Source of the DNA: VGEM01 sp033764265
Lineage (GTDB): Bacteria > Pseudomonadota > Alphaproteobacteria > Rhodospirillales > Rhodospirillaceae
Length of the DNA stretch: 10,435 nt
Reading direction: 5' to 3'
Assembly (NCBI GenBank): GCA_033764265.1
Contig: JANRJB010000286.1
Location: forward strand, 1 to 10,435
Part shown: in pieces, positions 1-8,200 of the stretch
Numbering within the stretch: the first letter of the stretch is position 1
How the letters are laid out: each line of letters opens with the position of its first letter
Notes under the pieces: model-generated
What the model was told of the DNA's origin: nothing
What the model saw: only the letters and a program-made list of their open reading frames with translations
Database searches by the model: none
Program-made: the position numbers and the translations under genes

Positions 1-3000
1 GCGCGGGTAAACACGATGCGCTGGTCGGGGCGCAGCTTGGCCGTGCCGCTCGACTTGGCGATGTAATTCACCAGCCCGCCCGGATTGGCGAAGACGTTGT
101 TGCGCAGCTGAATCACCACGCCCTTGGGACCGGCGTCGACCTTCTCGACGTTGGCGCGTCGGCACAACAGCTTGATGCCGACGATGTCGAGCAGGTTCTC
201 CGCCTCCGGCGGCAGCGGGCCGAAACGGTCGATCATCTCCGCGGCGAAGGCTTCGATCTCGGCCTTGTCGGCCAGGCCGGCGATGCGCCGGTACAGCGAC
301 ATGCGCGTGCCCAGGTCCTTGACGTAGTCCTCGGGGATCAGCACCGCCGCGCCGGTGTTGATCTGCGGCGACCAGTCCTCGGTGGCAGCCACCGGGCGGG
401 CTTCGTGCTCGGCGCGCACGGCTGCAACGGCCTCTTCCAGCAGGTGCTGGTACAACTCCACGCCCACTTCCTTGATGTGGCCAGACTGCTCCTCGCCAAG
501 CAGGTTGCCGGCGCCGCGGATGTCGAGGTCGTGGCTGGCCAGCGTGAAGCCTGCGCCGAGGCTGTCGAGCGTCTGCATCACGTCCAGGCGCTTTTGCGCG
601 GCGACTGTCGGCTTTCGTTCGGCGGGAATGGTCAGGTAGGCGTAACCGCGCTGCTTGGCCCGGCCAACGCGTCCGCGCAGCTGATACAGCTGCGACAGAC
701 CGAACATGTCGGCGCGGTGGATGATCAGCGTGTTGACCTTGGGCATGTCGAGGCCGGACTCGATGATGTTGGTCGACAGCAGCACGTCGAACTTGCCGTC
801 GGCGAAGGCGGTCATCACGTCCTCGAGCTGGGTCGGGCGCATCTGGCCGTGGGCCACGGCGTACGTCACCTCCGGCACCAGCTTCTTCAGCTTCTCGGCG
901 ACCTCGTCGATCTCGGTCAGCCGCGGGCAGACGTAGAAGGTCTGACCGCCGCGGAAGCGTTCGCGCAGGATCGCCTCGCGCACGACCACGGGGTCGAACG
1001 GCAGCACGAAGGTGCGAACGGCCAGGCGATCGACCGGCGGCGTGGCGATGATCGACATATCCCGCACGCCGGACAGCGCCATCTGCAGCGTGCGCGGGAT
1101 CGGCGTGGCCGACAGTGTCAGCACGTGCACGTCGGCGCGCAGTTGCTTGAGGCGTTCCTTGTGCGCCACGCCAAAATGCTGCTCTTCGTCCACGATCAAC
1201 AGGCCCAGGTTCTTGAACGAGATCCCCTTGGCCAACAGTGCGTGCGTGCCCACCACGATGTCGATGGTGCCGTCGGCCAACCCGGCGCGCACCTTGTCGG
1301 CGTCGGCGGCGGCCACCATGCGCGACAGCTGCGCCACGCGTAACGGAAAACCGGCCAGCCGGTCGCTGAAGGGCTTGCTGTGCTGCCGGGCCAGCAGCGT
1401 GGTCGGCACCACCACCGCCACCTGCACGCCGGTCATGGCGGCGGCGAACGCCGCGCGCAGCGCCACTTCGGTCTTGCCGAAGCCGACGTCGCCGCAGATC
1501 AGCCGATCCATCGGTTTGCCTTTTCCCAGGTCGGCCAGCGTCTCGCCGATGGCGCGCAGCTGGTCGTCGGTCTCGGCGTAGGGAAAGCGCGCACAGAACT
1601 CGTCGAACACGCCCTCGGGCGGCACGAACATCGGCGCGTCCTTCACCTGGCGCTCGGCGGCGATGCGGATCAGCGCCTCGGCCATGTCGCGGATGCGCTC
1701 CTTCCGTTTGGCCTTGCGCGCCTGCCAGGCGACGCCACCCAGTTTGTCGAGCTGCACGCCGGCGGTCTCGGCGCCGAAGCGCGACAGCACGTCGATGTTC
1801 TCGACCGGCACGAACAGCTTGTCGTTGCCCAGGTACAGCACCCGCAGGCAGTCGTGCGGCGCGCCGCCGACGGTGAGGGTCTCCAGCCCCTCGTAGCGGC
1901 CGATGCCGTGCTCGACATGGACCACCAGGTCGCCGGCGGCCAGTTGGGCGGCATCGGCGATGAAGGCGTCGGCCTTGCGCCGCCGCCGCGCGCTGCGCAC
2001 CAGACGGTCGCCCAGCAGGTCCTGCTCGGTGATCAGCGCGAGTTCGCGGGCGACGAATCCGCGCTCGATTCCGAGCGTGATGGCGATGACGTGACCGTGC
2101 GGCGCAGCCTGAGCGGCCTGCCAGCTGTCGGCCTCGGTCAGCGCTGTAAGCCCGTGTTCGCGCAAGACGCCGGCCAAGCGGCTGCGCGAGCCGGCCGAGA
2201 AACATGCCAGCACCACGCGCCGCCCCTCGGCCGCCTGAGTCTTGGCGTGGGCGACGAAGGCCTCGTAGACGTTCTCGTCGGGCCGGGCACGCACATCGGC
2301 GAAGTCGCGCCCGCCGCGCGCCCCGGCATCCTCGTTGTTGCCCAGGTCGGCGGCGGCGTAGGGCCGAAAAACAGTGACGGGCCTTACCGCCAGCGCCTTG
2401 GTCCACTCGTCGCCGGGCAGATACAAGAGGTCGGGCGCGATCGGATGATAGACCATGCCCGCTTCGGCGGCGGCGCGCGAGGCATCGACCGTGCGGCGGG
2501 CCTCGTAGTAGTCGCGGATGGTCTCGATCCGCGAGGCGACGGACTCTTCAATGTCGTGATCGAGCGAGATACTGGCCGTCGGCAGGTAATCGAACACGGT
2601 GGCGAGCCCATCGTGGAATAGCGGCAGCCAATGTTCCATGCCGAGGAAGCGCCGGCCGTGCGAAATGCTTTCGTACAGCGCGTCGCCGTCGGTCACCGCG
2701 CCGAACAGTTCGCGATACCGGCTGCGGAAACGGGCGATGTCGTCGGCGCCCAGCACGATCTCGCTCATTGGCCGAAGCACAACGCGATCGAGCGTGCCGG
2801 TGGTGCGCTGGGTGACCGGATCGAAGCTGCGGATCTTCTCGACCTCGTCGCCGAACAGGTCGATGCGCGCCGGCTCCATCAGCCCCGGCGGGAACAGATC
2901 GATCAGGCCGCCGCGCACGGCGAACTCGCCCGGTTCCATCACCTGCTCGGCGCGCACGTAACCGGCCACCGCCAGGCCGGCGGTCAATTCGTTGATGGCC

Positions 3001-3407
3001 GCGCGCGCGCCGGGCTTCAACTCGCGGCTGCCGCCACGCATCAGGTCGGCCTTGGGCATGCGCTGCAACGCGGCACTCACGGTGGTGATGACCAGCCGGA
3101 CCGCGCCGCTCGGCGGCGGCACCGTCAACCGCGCGAGCGCGTCGATCCGGCGCGCGACCACGTCCGGGTGTGGCGAGACCCGGTCGTACGGCAGGCAGTC
3201 CCACGCCGGCAGGGTAACGATCTCGACGTCCGGGGCGAAGTACGCCACCAGCTCGGCCAGGGCGGCCATGCGCGGCTCGTCGCGGGCCACGTGCAGACTG
3301 GCGTCGCGGCCGGCGGCGCGCGCCCGTTCGGCCAGCACCAGCGCATCGAACCCATCGGGCACCCCGGCGAGGACGCGGGCGTTGACCTTGGCGAGAAAGC
3401 GATCCAT
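1..3407 (-). CDS. mfd: Mfd, transcription-repair coupling factor (3' end cut by window edge)
   Basis: ATP-driven DNA translocase that pushes stalled RNA polymerase off damaged DNA and recruits UvrA for nucleotide excision repair. Reading from ATG 3407, 1135 codons are open to the window edge. The family is usually about 1150-1170 residues, so only a short C-terminal tail is missing. Domains in order: a UvrB-like N-terminal module (about 1-350); a CarD-like RNA-polymerase interaction domain with VEHGIGRYEG around residue 500; and an SF2 helicase core with Walker A GDVGFGKT (Lys about 645), DEEQ box (Asp about 740), SATPIPRTLQM, and QLRGRVGR. The TRG-type motif RGAGNLLGEEQSGHI begins near residue 964, followed by the C-terminal D7 domain. 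The start lies 14 bases downstream of the sdhE stop on the same strand, suggesting one transcript. No frameshift or missing catalytic motif was seen. Confidence 0.98.
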   Translation of the reverse strand, partial: MDRFLAKVNARVLAGVPDGFDALVLAERARAAGRDASLHVARDEPRMAALAELVAYFAPDVEIVTLPAWDCLPYDRVSPHPDVVARRIDALARLTVPPPSGAVRLVITTVSAALQRMPKADLMRGGSRELKPGARAAINELTAGLAVAGYVRAEQVMEPGEFAVRGGLIDLFPPGLMEPARIDLFGDEVEKIRSFDPVTQRTTGTLDRVVLRPMSEIVLGADDIARFRSRYRELFGAVTDGDALYESISHGRRFLGMEHWLPLFHDGLATVFDYLPTASISLDHDIEESVASRIETIRDYYEARRTVDASRAAAEAGMVYHPIAPDLLYLPGDEWTKALAVRPVTVFRPYAAADLGNNEDAGARGGRDFADVRARPDENVYEAFVAHAKTQAAEGRRVVLACFSAGSRSRLAGVLREHGLTALTEADSWQAAQAAPHGHVIAITLGIERGFVARELALITEQDLLGDRLVRSARRRRKADAFIADAAQLAAGDLVVHVEHGIGRYEGLETLTVGGAPHDCLRVLYLGNDKLFVPVENIDVLSRFGAETAGVQLDKLGGVAWQARKAKRKERIRDMAEALIRIAAERQVKDAPMFVPPEGVFDEFCARFPYAETDDQLRAIGETLADLGKGKPMDRLICGDVGFGKTEVALRAAFAAAMTGVQVAVVVPTTLLARQHSKPFSDRLAGFPLRVAQLSRMVAAADADKVRAGLADGTIDIVVGTHALLAKGISFKNLGLLIVDEEQHFGVAHKERLKQLRADVHVLTLSATPIPRTLQMALSGVRDMSIIATPPVDRLAVRTFVLPFDPVVVREAILRERFRGGQTFYVCPRLTEIDEVAEKLKKLVPEVTYAVAHGQMRPTQLEDVMTAFADGKFDVLLSTNIIESGLDMPKVNTLIIHRADMFGLSQLYQLRGRVGRAKQRGYAYLTIPAERKPTVAAQKRLDVMQTLDSLGAGFTLASHDLDIRGAGNLLGEEQSGHIKEVGVELYQHLLEEAVAAVRAEHEARPVAATEDWSPQINTGAAVLIPEDYVKDLGTRMSLYRRIAGLADKAEIEAFAAEMIDRFGPLPPEAENLLDIVGIKLLCRRANVEKVDAGPKGVVIQLRNNVFANPGGLVNYIAKSSGTAKLRPDQRIVFTR

Positions 3408-3421
3408 CGCGCTGGCCCCGC

Positions 3422-3688
3422 CTAAACCGCGCGCCGGGCGCGGGCGTGCGCCAAAAGATCGTCGAACAGCGTGCCCGACCATTCGGCCGGCGCGGCCTTG
3501 CGCTCCATCAGCCAGTCCATCAGGTCGGCGTCGGACACGTCGAGCAGCCGCTCGGCCTCGTCGAAGCGGGCCGGATCGAGCGCCGGCGCGGCGGTGGTGA
3601 AATAGCCGCCGACCAGGACATCGGATTCCTTGGTGCCGCGGTGGGTGGCCCGGTAGACCAGTCGCTTGCGGCGGCTCTCGACATCCAT
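3422..3688 (-). CDS. sdhE: SdhE / FAD assembly factor 2 family (DUF339)
   Basis: Small protein that promotes covalent FAD attachment to the flavoprotein subunit of succinate dehydrogenase (SdhA), acting in the cytoplasm before membrane assembly. The 88-residue length is normal for the family. The signature RRKRLVYRATHRGTKE is near the N-terminus, with the RGxxE element (R17, G18, E21) needed for flavinylation in characterised homologues. A helical acidic region follows, with FDEAERLLD and DADLMDWLM. ATG 3688 is chosen because it starts just before the conserved RRKR. In-frame GTG 3691 and TTG 3709 are possible, and no strong ribosome-binding site settles the choice. It precedes mfd by 14 bases and diverges from recG, a neighbourhood I recall as common in Alphaproteobacteria. 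The open frame continues upstream to about 4135, but that part is antisense to recG and is not coding. Confidence 0.94.
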   Translation of the reverse strand: MDVESRRKRLVYRATHRGTKESDVLVGGYFTTAAPALDPARFDEAERLLDVSDADLMDWLMERKAAPAEWSGTLFDDLLAHARARRAV

Positions 3689-3787
3689 CACGGGCCCATG
3701 ATCCGGCAATGCGGACAGACTCCGCCCCGCAAAGCCCCGGGAGGAAACCCCGGCGCCGCGGCGGCAGAGCGTTGAAAAAGCGGCTAC

Positions 3788-3816
3788 GATATAGTCGGCT
3801 TCGGCCCGTCTGTCAG
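3788..3816 (-). promoter_or_regulatory. Candidate sigma70-type promoter for sdhE-mfd
   Basis: On the minus strand, CTGACA (3816-3811) is followed after exactly 17 bases by TATATC (3793-3788). These match the -35 and -10 consensus at 5 of 6 and 5 of 6 positions. A start near 3781 would give a leader of about 90 bases before the sdhE ATG. The site lies in the divergent sdhE/recG spacer, upstream of both start codons. No comparable plus-strand promoter for recG could be paired in the same spacer: TTGAAA (3772-3777) and TATAGT (3790-3795) are only 12 bases apart. Identification is by consensus only. Confidence 0.5.
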
Positions 3817-3872
3817 CCCGGCTTTTGGAGGCTTTCGTCCGTGCGATCCGCCGCCCTGACCGTTCGGCCGCG

Positions 3873-5993
3873 ATGAGCGAGAAAGCGCCCCGAAGCTTGC
3901 GCCCGGCGGTGCTCAATCCGCTGTTCGCCCCGGTCACTAAGCTGACTGGGATCGGCCCGCGGCTGGCCAAGCTGATCGATAAGCTGGCCGGCCCGCGTGT
4001 GGTCGACCTTCTGTGGCACCTGCCGGCCGGTGTGATCGACCGGCGCTTCTCGCCCAAGGTCGGCGATGCGCCGCCCGGCGCGGTGGCGACGATGATCGTC
4101 AAGGTGTTGGCCCACAGCCCGCCGCCGCCGCGCAATGCCCGCGTGCCCTATCGCATCACCTGCGAGGACGAGACCGGGCGCATCGTGCTGGTGTTTTTCC
4201 ACGGCCAGGGCGACTACCTCGAACGCGCGCTGCCGGCGGGCGAGACGCGGGTGATCTCGGGCAAGGTCGAACTGTTCGATGGCCGACGCCAGATGACTCA
4301 CCCCGACCACATCGTGCTGCTCGATCAATTGGCGAGTGTGCAGCGGGTCGAACCGGTTTATCCGCTCACCGCCGGGCTGTCGCCGAAAGTACTCGACAAG
4401 GCGATCCATGGCGCGCTCGCCCTCGCCCCCGACCTGCCCGAATGGCTGGATCCGGCCTATCAGCGCCGCCAGGGCTGGCCGGCCTGGCGCGACGCCTTGC
4501 GCGCGGCACACGCCCCGACCGACGAAGCGGACGTGTCGCCGCTGACACTGGCGCGGCAGCGCCTGGCCTACGACGAGTTGTTGTCCAACCAGCTGGCGCT
4601 CGCGCTCGTCCGCCTCAAGGCGCGCAAGCGGCGCGGGCGCAGCTTGGTCGGCGATGGGACCTTGCGTGCCAAGATCGAAACCGCCCTGCCCTATCGACTG
4701 ACCGGCGCGCAGGTGCGGGCGCTGGCCGAGATCGCCGCCGACATGGCGAGCGAGCACCGCATGCTGCGCCTGTTGCAGGGCGACGTCGGCAGCGGCAAGA
4801 CGGTGGTGGCGCTGCTCGCCATGATCGCTGCGGTGGAGGCGGGTTGCCAGGCGGCGCTGATGGCGCCGACCGAGATTCTCGCCAAGCAGCACCACGACAC
4901 GATCAGGCCGCTGGCCGAGGCCGCCGGCGTGCGCGTCGAACTCGTCACCGGGCGCGTCAAGGGCGCGGCGCGCGAACAGCTGTTGGCGGAAATTGCCGCG
5001 GGCCACGTGCCGCTGGTGATCGGCACCCATGCCCTGTTCCAGAAGGACATCGCGTTCGCCGACCTAGCACTGGCGGTGATCGACGAGCAACACCGCTTCG
5101 GCGTCGATCAGCGCCTCGACCTCGCCGAGAAAGGCGCCGGCACCGACGTGCTGGTGATGACCGCCACGCCGATCCCGCGCACCCTCACGCTCACGGCCTA
5201 TGGCGACATGGACGTTTCGCGCCTGGACGAGAAGCCGCCGGGCCGCAAGCCGGTGGACACGCGGCTGGTCAACCTGGAGCGACTGGAGGAAACCATCGCC
5301 GCCGTCGGCCGGGCCATGACCAGGGGCGCCAAGGTGTTCTGGGTGTGTCCGCTGGTGGAGGAGAGCGAAGTCACCGACCTTGCCGCCGCCGAGGACCGCT
5401 ACGCCGTGCTGAAAGCCCGGTTCGGCGCGCAGGTCGCATTGGTCCACGGCCGCATGAAGCCGGCCGAGAAGGACGCGGCGATGGAGGCCTTCGCGTCAAA
5501 CGATGCAGCTTCGCCCCGCCTGTTGGTGGCCACCACCGTGATCGAAGTGGGCGTCGACGTGCCCGCGGCCACGGTGATGGTGGTCGAACATGCCGAGCGC
5601 TTCGGGCTCGCGCAGATTCACCAGCTGCGCGGCCGCATCGGCCGCGGCGGGCGCGAGGGAACCTGTCTGTTGCTGTATGCCGCGCCGTTGGGCGAGACCG
5701 CGCGAGCGCGGCTCGAGACCCTGCGCAGGACCGAAGACGGCTTCCTGATCGCCGAGGAAGACTTGCGATTGAGGGGCGGCGGCGAAGTGTTGGGCACCAA
5801 GCAGAGCGGTCTGCCCAGCTTCCGGATGGCGAACCTGGCGCTGCACGGCGAACTGATCGAGGCCGCGCGCGACGACGCCCGGCTGATCATCGCCCGCGAC
5901 CCCGACCTGACCAGCCCGCGCGGCGAAGCGGTGCGCACGCTGCTCTACCTGTTCGGCCAGGACGGCGCGGTCAGGATGCTGCGCTCGGGCTGA
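3873..5993 (+). CDS. recG: RecG, ATP-dependent DNA helicase
   Basis: Monomeric double-stranded DNA translocase that remodels stalled replication forks and branch-migrates Holliday junctions. From ATG 3873 it is 706 residues, typical of the family. The N-terminal region (about 12-35, NPLFAPVTKLTGIGPRLAKL) leads into the wedge/OB-fold DNA-binding domain (roughly 60-160). The SF2 core has Walker A GDVGSGKT (Lys 309), MAPTEILAKQH, DEQH (Asp 404, the box typical of RecG), TATPIPRTL, VATTVIEVGVDVP, and QLRGRIGRGG. The TRG motif RGGGEVLGTKQSGLPSF starts near residue 634. ATG 3873 is preferred because homology begins soon after it. TTG 3825 would add 16 arginine-rich residues that look like leader. 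It diverges from sdhE-mfd, and Mfd shares the same helicase core and TRG motif. Long open frames on other strands across this gene are high-GC shadows. Confidence 0.98.
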   Translation: MSEKAPRSLRPAVLNPLFAPVTKLTGIGPRLAKLIDKLAGPRVVDLLWHLPAGVIDRRFSPKVGDAPPGAVATMIVKVLAHSPPPPRNARVPYRITCEDETGRIVLVFFHGQGDYLERALPAGETRVISGKVELFDGRRQMTHPDHIVLLDQLASVQRVEPVYPLTAGLSPKVLDKAIHGALALAPDLPEWLDPAYQRRQGWPAWRDALRAAHAPTDEADVSPLTLARQRLAYDELLSNQLALALVRLKARKRRGRSLVGDGTLRAKIETALPYRLTGAQVRALAEIAADMASEHRMLRLLQGDVGSGKTVVALLAMIAAVEAGCQAALMAPTEILAKQHHDTIRPLAEAAGVRVELVTGRVKGAAREQLLAEIAAGHVPLVIGTHALFQKDIAFADLALAVIDEQHRFGVDQRLDLAEKGAGTDVLVMTATPIPRTLTLTAYGDMDVSRLDEKPPGRKPVDTRLVNLERLEETIAAVGRAMTRGAKVFWVCPLVEESEVTDLAAAEDRYAVLKARFGAQVALVHGRMKPAEKDAAMEAFASNDAASPRLLVATTVIEVGVDVPAATVMVVEHAERFGLAQIHQLRGRIGRGGREGTCLLLYAAPLGETARARLETLRRTEDGFLIAEEDLRLRGGGEVLGTKQSGLPSFRMANLALHGELIEAARDDARLIIARDPDLTSPRGEAVRTLLYLFGQDGAVRMLRSG

Positions 5994-6054
5994 GGCGGTC
6001 TGTGTGCAGTGCAGCAACCACTATGTTGAGCCGCTTCAAAGGCTTTTCGACTGG

Positions 6055-6081
6055 CCCTGCTTCTGCAGGGAATCTGCAGGG
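6055..6081. repeat. Short hairpin plus direct repeat downstream of recG
   Basis: CCCTGC (6055-6060) and GCAGGG (6065-6070) form a perfect 6-bp stem with a TTCT loop. The right arm region TCTGCAGGG (6062-6070) is repeated as TCTGCAGGG at 6073-6081. The hairpin has no T-run on either strand, so it is not called a rho-independent terminator. It could still stall polymerase or protect a 3' end in the gap between the convergent recG and MFS genes. Confidence 0.4.
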
Positions 6082-6090
6082 GAAGAGGCG

Positions 6091-6140
6091 ATTAATCGTT
6101 TAATATCAATAATTTGGAATCAATATTTAAGATTTTATCC
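6091..6140. other. AT-rich island between convergent recG and MFS genes
   Basis: By hand count these 50 bases contain 9 G/C (18%), against roughly two-thirds in the flanking genes. The island includes a perfect palindrome CGATTAATCG (6089-6098) and an ATTAA-TCGT-TTAAT inverted repeat (6091-6104). No convincing gene crosses it: the open frame beginning near 6004 passes through but then runs antisense to the MFS gene. It could be a remnant of transferred DNA, a binding site for an AT-preferring nucleoid protein, or simply a relaxed spacer. The sequence does not decide. Confidence 0.55.
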
Positions 6141-6181
6141 GCGCCAAATTCGCGTGACGAGAGCCTCGGCCCAGACCGGCG

Positions 6182-7414
6182 TCAAGACCCCTTCGGCTCG
6201 GGAATCGCCAGCACCAGCACACCGGTCAGCACCATCAATGCGCCCGACACCGGGAACACCCAGTCGGCAAGGCCGTTGTCGAGCAGGCCGGCGAACAACA
6301 GAGGCCCGGCGATCGAGCCGACGTTGAACCCGGTCGAGACGAAGCCGAACACCGCCCCCGAGGCGTTGGCGGGCGAGACCTTGCGCACCAGCAAATCGCG
6401 CGACGGCGTCGGGATGCCCCACGCCACGCCCGAGGCGAAGAACAGGATCGCCAGCGCGAACACCGGCAAGGCCACCAACCCGGCCGCGACGATGCCAAGC
6501 CCGCCCAGGGCGCAGCCGGCCACCACCACCAACTGATGGCGCGCGGTGCGGTCGCCGATCTGGCCGCCGACCAGGATGCCCAGGCTGGAGCCGACCAGGT
6601 AGGCGGTCAGCACGGTGTTGGCCTGCACCAGCGGCATGTTCGACAGTTCGGTGAAGGTGGAGACCGCGAAGTAGGTCACGCCGTTGCTCGACAGCGCGAT
6701 CAGCACCCAGAACACGAAGGTCAACAGGATCGGCGGCGACAGAATCAGCTTGAGCCAGGCGTCCAGCGACAACGGCGTCTCGGCTTTCTTTTTCGCCGCC
6801 GCGGCCGGGCCGGGGTTGAGGCTGTCGCGCGCCGCGGCCAGGCCCGCGGCCATGACCAGCCCCGCCGCGCCCGACACACCGATGGCGAATTTCCAGTCCA
6901 CCAGCGTCGCCAGCGCGATGATGATCGACGGCGCCACCGCGCCGCCGATGAAACCCGAGAAGGTATGCACGCTGAACGCCCGGCCCATCACCGTGCCGGC
7001 GATGCGGTTGGACAGGATCGAGTAGTCGGCCGGGTGGTAGACCGCGTTGGCCAGGCCCGCCACGGCCATGGCCGCCAGCATCAGGGGGTAGACCGGCCAC
7101 GCCGCCATGGCCGCCAGCACCGCACCCTGCACCGCCACCGCGGCGATCAAAAGCCGTGTGGCGCCGATACGGTCCACCAACAGGCCCATCGGCGCCTGGG
7201 TGAAGCCGGTGACGACATTGAACACCACCAACAGCAGCGCGATCTGGGTGTAGTCAAGCCGCAGCTCGCCGGTCAGCACCGGGTACAACGGCGGCAGCAC
7301 CATGAAGAAAAAATGGCTGTAGAAGTGCGCGACGCTGATCAGCGCCACGATCTTGGCCGCGCCGCGCCCTTCGGCCAGACCCGACGCCGACGGTTGCGCG
7401 GCCTCGGCGCTCAC
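6182..7414 (-). CDS. MFS transporter, 12 TM, substrate unknown
   Basis: Integral inner-membrane secondary transporter of the major facilitator superfamily, 410 residues, the usual MFS size. Hydrophobic segments follow one another through the protein, broken by a charged central loop (AAAAKKKAETPLSLDAW) between the two six-helix halves. The loop after TM2 carries GLLVDRIGATR, a version of the MFS motif A, and the second half repeats it as GGQIGDRTARHQ. The N-terminal half has AVYHPADYSILS and RAFSVHTFSGFIGGAVAP, features I associate with the fosmidomycin-resistance-like/MFS_1 branch, but substrate cannot be assigned. GTG 7414 is chosen because its GTGA overlaps the TGA stop of the upstream DUF502 gene, a typical translational-coupling junction. 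The reading frame stays open as far upstream as 8482, but that extension lies inside DUF502 and antisense to the Nudix gene and is not coding. Confidence 0.93.
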   Translation of the reverse strand: MSAEAAQPSASGLAEGRGAAKIVALISVAHFYSHFFFMVLPPLYPVLTGELRLDYTQIALLLVVFNVVTGFTQAPMGLLVDRIGATRLLIAAVAVQGAVLAAMAAWPVYPLMLAAMAVAGLANAVYHPADYSILSNRIAGTVMGRAFSVHTFSGFIGGAVAPSIIIALATLVDWKFAIGVSGAAGLVMAAGLAAARDSLNPGPAAAAKKKAETPLSLDAWLKLILSPPILLTFVFWVLIALSSNGVTYFAVSTFTELSNMPLVQANTVLTAYLVGSSLGILVGGQIGDRTARHQLVVVAGCALGGLGIVAAGLVALPVFALAILFFASGVAWGIPTPSRDLLVRKVSPANASGAVFGFVSTGFNVGSIAGPLLFAGLLDNGLADWVFPVSGALMVLTGVLVLAIPEPKGS

Positions 7415-8115
7415 GGCGGGCCTGCTTCGTCGGCGGGCTTGGCGGGCCCTGACTTGGGGTCGTAAGGCGGCGTGACGATGCCGCCGGACACGATCATCTT
7501 CATGCAGTCTTCCACGCTCATGTCGAGATGGATCATGTCCGAGCGCGGCAGAAACACAAGATAGCCAGACGTGGGATTGGGTGTGGTCGGCAGGTAGACG
7601 TTGTACATCTTCTCGGTCGTCCGGGCCTGGATTTCGCCGTGGGTCTCGCCGATCACAAGCCCCAGCGTCCACATGCCGCGGCGGGGGTATTCCACCATCA
7701 CCACCTCGCTGAACGAGGTCTCGCGTTCCTTGAGCACCGCCTCGAAAATCTGCTTCACGGCCGAATAGAGGCTGCGGATCACCGGCATGCGCGCGACGAT
7801 GCCTTCGCCCAGCCGCACCATGAAGCGGCCGAGATAATTGGCGGTGAGAAATCCGGCCAGGGTCAGGCCCACCACCAGCGTCACTAGGCCGACCCCGGGC
7901 ATCTCGAACGGCAGGTAGGTGTTGAGATTGAATCCCGGCGGCAACAATCCCACCACCGTCCGGTCGACCGCGGTGATGATCGACCACGCCACGTACACCG
8001 TGATGCCGATGGGCGCTGTGACCAGCACGCCCGCCAAAAAGTATCTGCGCAGCCGCGCCATCAGCGAACGGCGCAGGCCGGGCATCGCGACCTTGGTCGG
8101 GGCGGGCGTGGTCAT
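7411..8115 (-). CDS. DUF502 family membrane protein (COG2928-like)
   Basis: 234-residue membrane protein of the DUF502 family, which also includes plant COV (continuous vascular ring) proteins; the bacterial function is unknown. A basic N-terminus (RRSLMARLRRYFLAG) precedes a first membrane segment (VLVTAPIGITVYVAWSII). A second membrane segment follows (VGLVTLVVGLTLAGFL), then the family core (RMPVIRSLYSAVKQI, FSEVVMVEYPRRGMWTLG, and VYLPTTPNPTSGYLVFLP). A hydrophilic proline-rich tail ends the protein. ATG 8115 is the only sensible start, although no purine-rich ribosome-binding site precedes it. It overlaps the MFS start by four bases, so the two proteins are probably made together, DUF502 first. 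A weak upstream promoter pair (TTGGTT, 17-base spacer, TACCAT) may exist on the minus strand before it but is not convincing. Family assignment is firm; role is open. Confidence 0.95.
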   Translation of the reverse strand: MTTPAPTKVAMPGLRRSLMARLRRYFLAGVLVTAPIGITVYVAWSIITAVDRTVVGLLPPGFNLNTYLPFEMPGVGLVTLVVGLTLAGFLTANYLGRFMVRLGEGIVARMPVIRSLYSAVKQIFEAVLKERETSFSEVVMVEYPRRGMWTLGLVIGETHGEIQARTTEKMYNVYLPTTPNPTSGYLVFLPRSDMIHLDMSVEDCMKMIVSGGIVTPPYDPKSGPAKPADEAGPP

Positions 8116-8200
8116 GGAGGAAAAAGCGCGAGGGGAATGGTCTAACGTGGCTGGTGCTCATATGGTACTCCGACGCCCGATCGCAACCAAACGCCTTGCC

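Noticed and set aside
405..3204. Long plus-strand open frames (for example 405-1343, 1380-2621, 2631-3425) opposite mfd
   Set aside because: They are antisense to a fully motif-supported mfd, His/Gln/Arg-rich with no recognisable domain, as expected from GC-rich shadow frames.
3772..3795. Plus-strand promoter TTGAAA/TATAGT for recG
   Set aside because: The spacer is only 12 bases, too short for a sigma70 promoter. The same TATA-like bases fit the minus-strand promoter much better.
6055..6070. Rho-independent terminator for recG
   Set aside because: The 6-bp hairpin has no following T-run on either strand.
3813..6103. Very long alternative frames across recG (4013-6103 plus, 3813-5030 minus, 5496-6017 minus)
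   Set aside because: Composition is Arg/Ala/Gly- or His/Gln-biased with no family signature, while the recG frame has every expected helicase motif.
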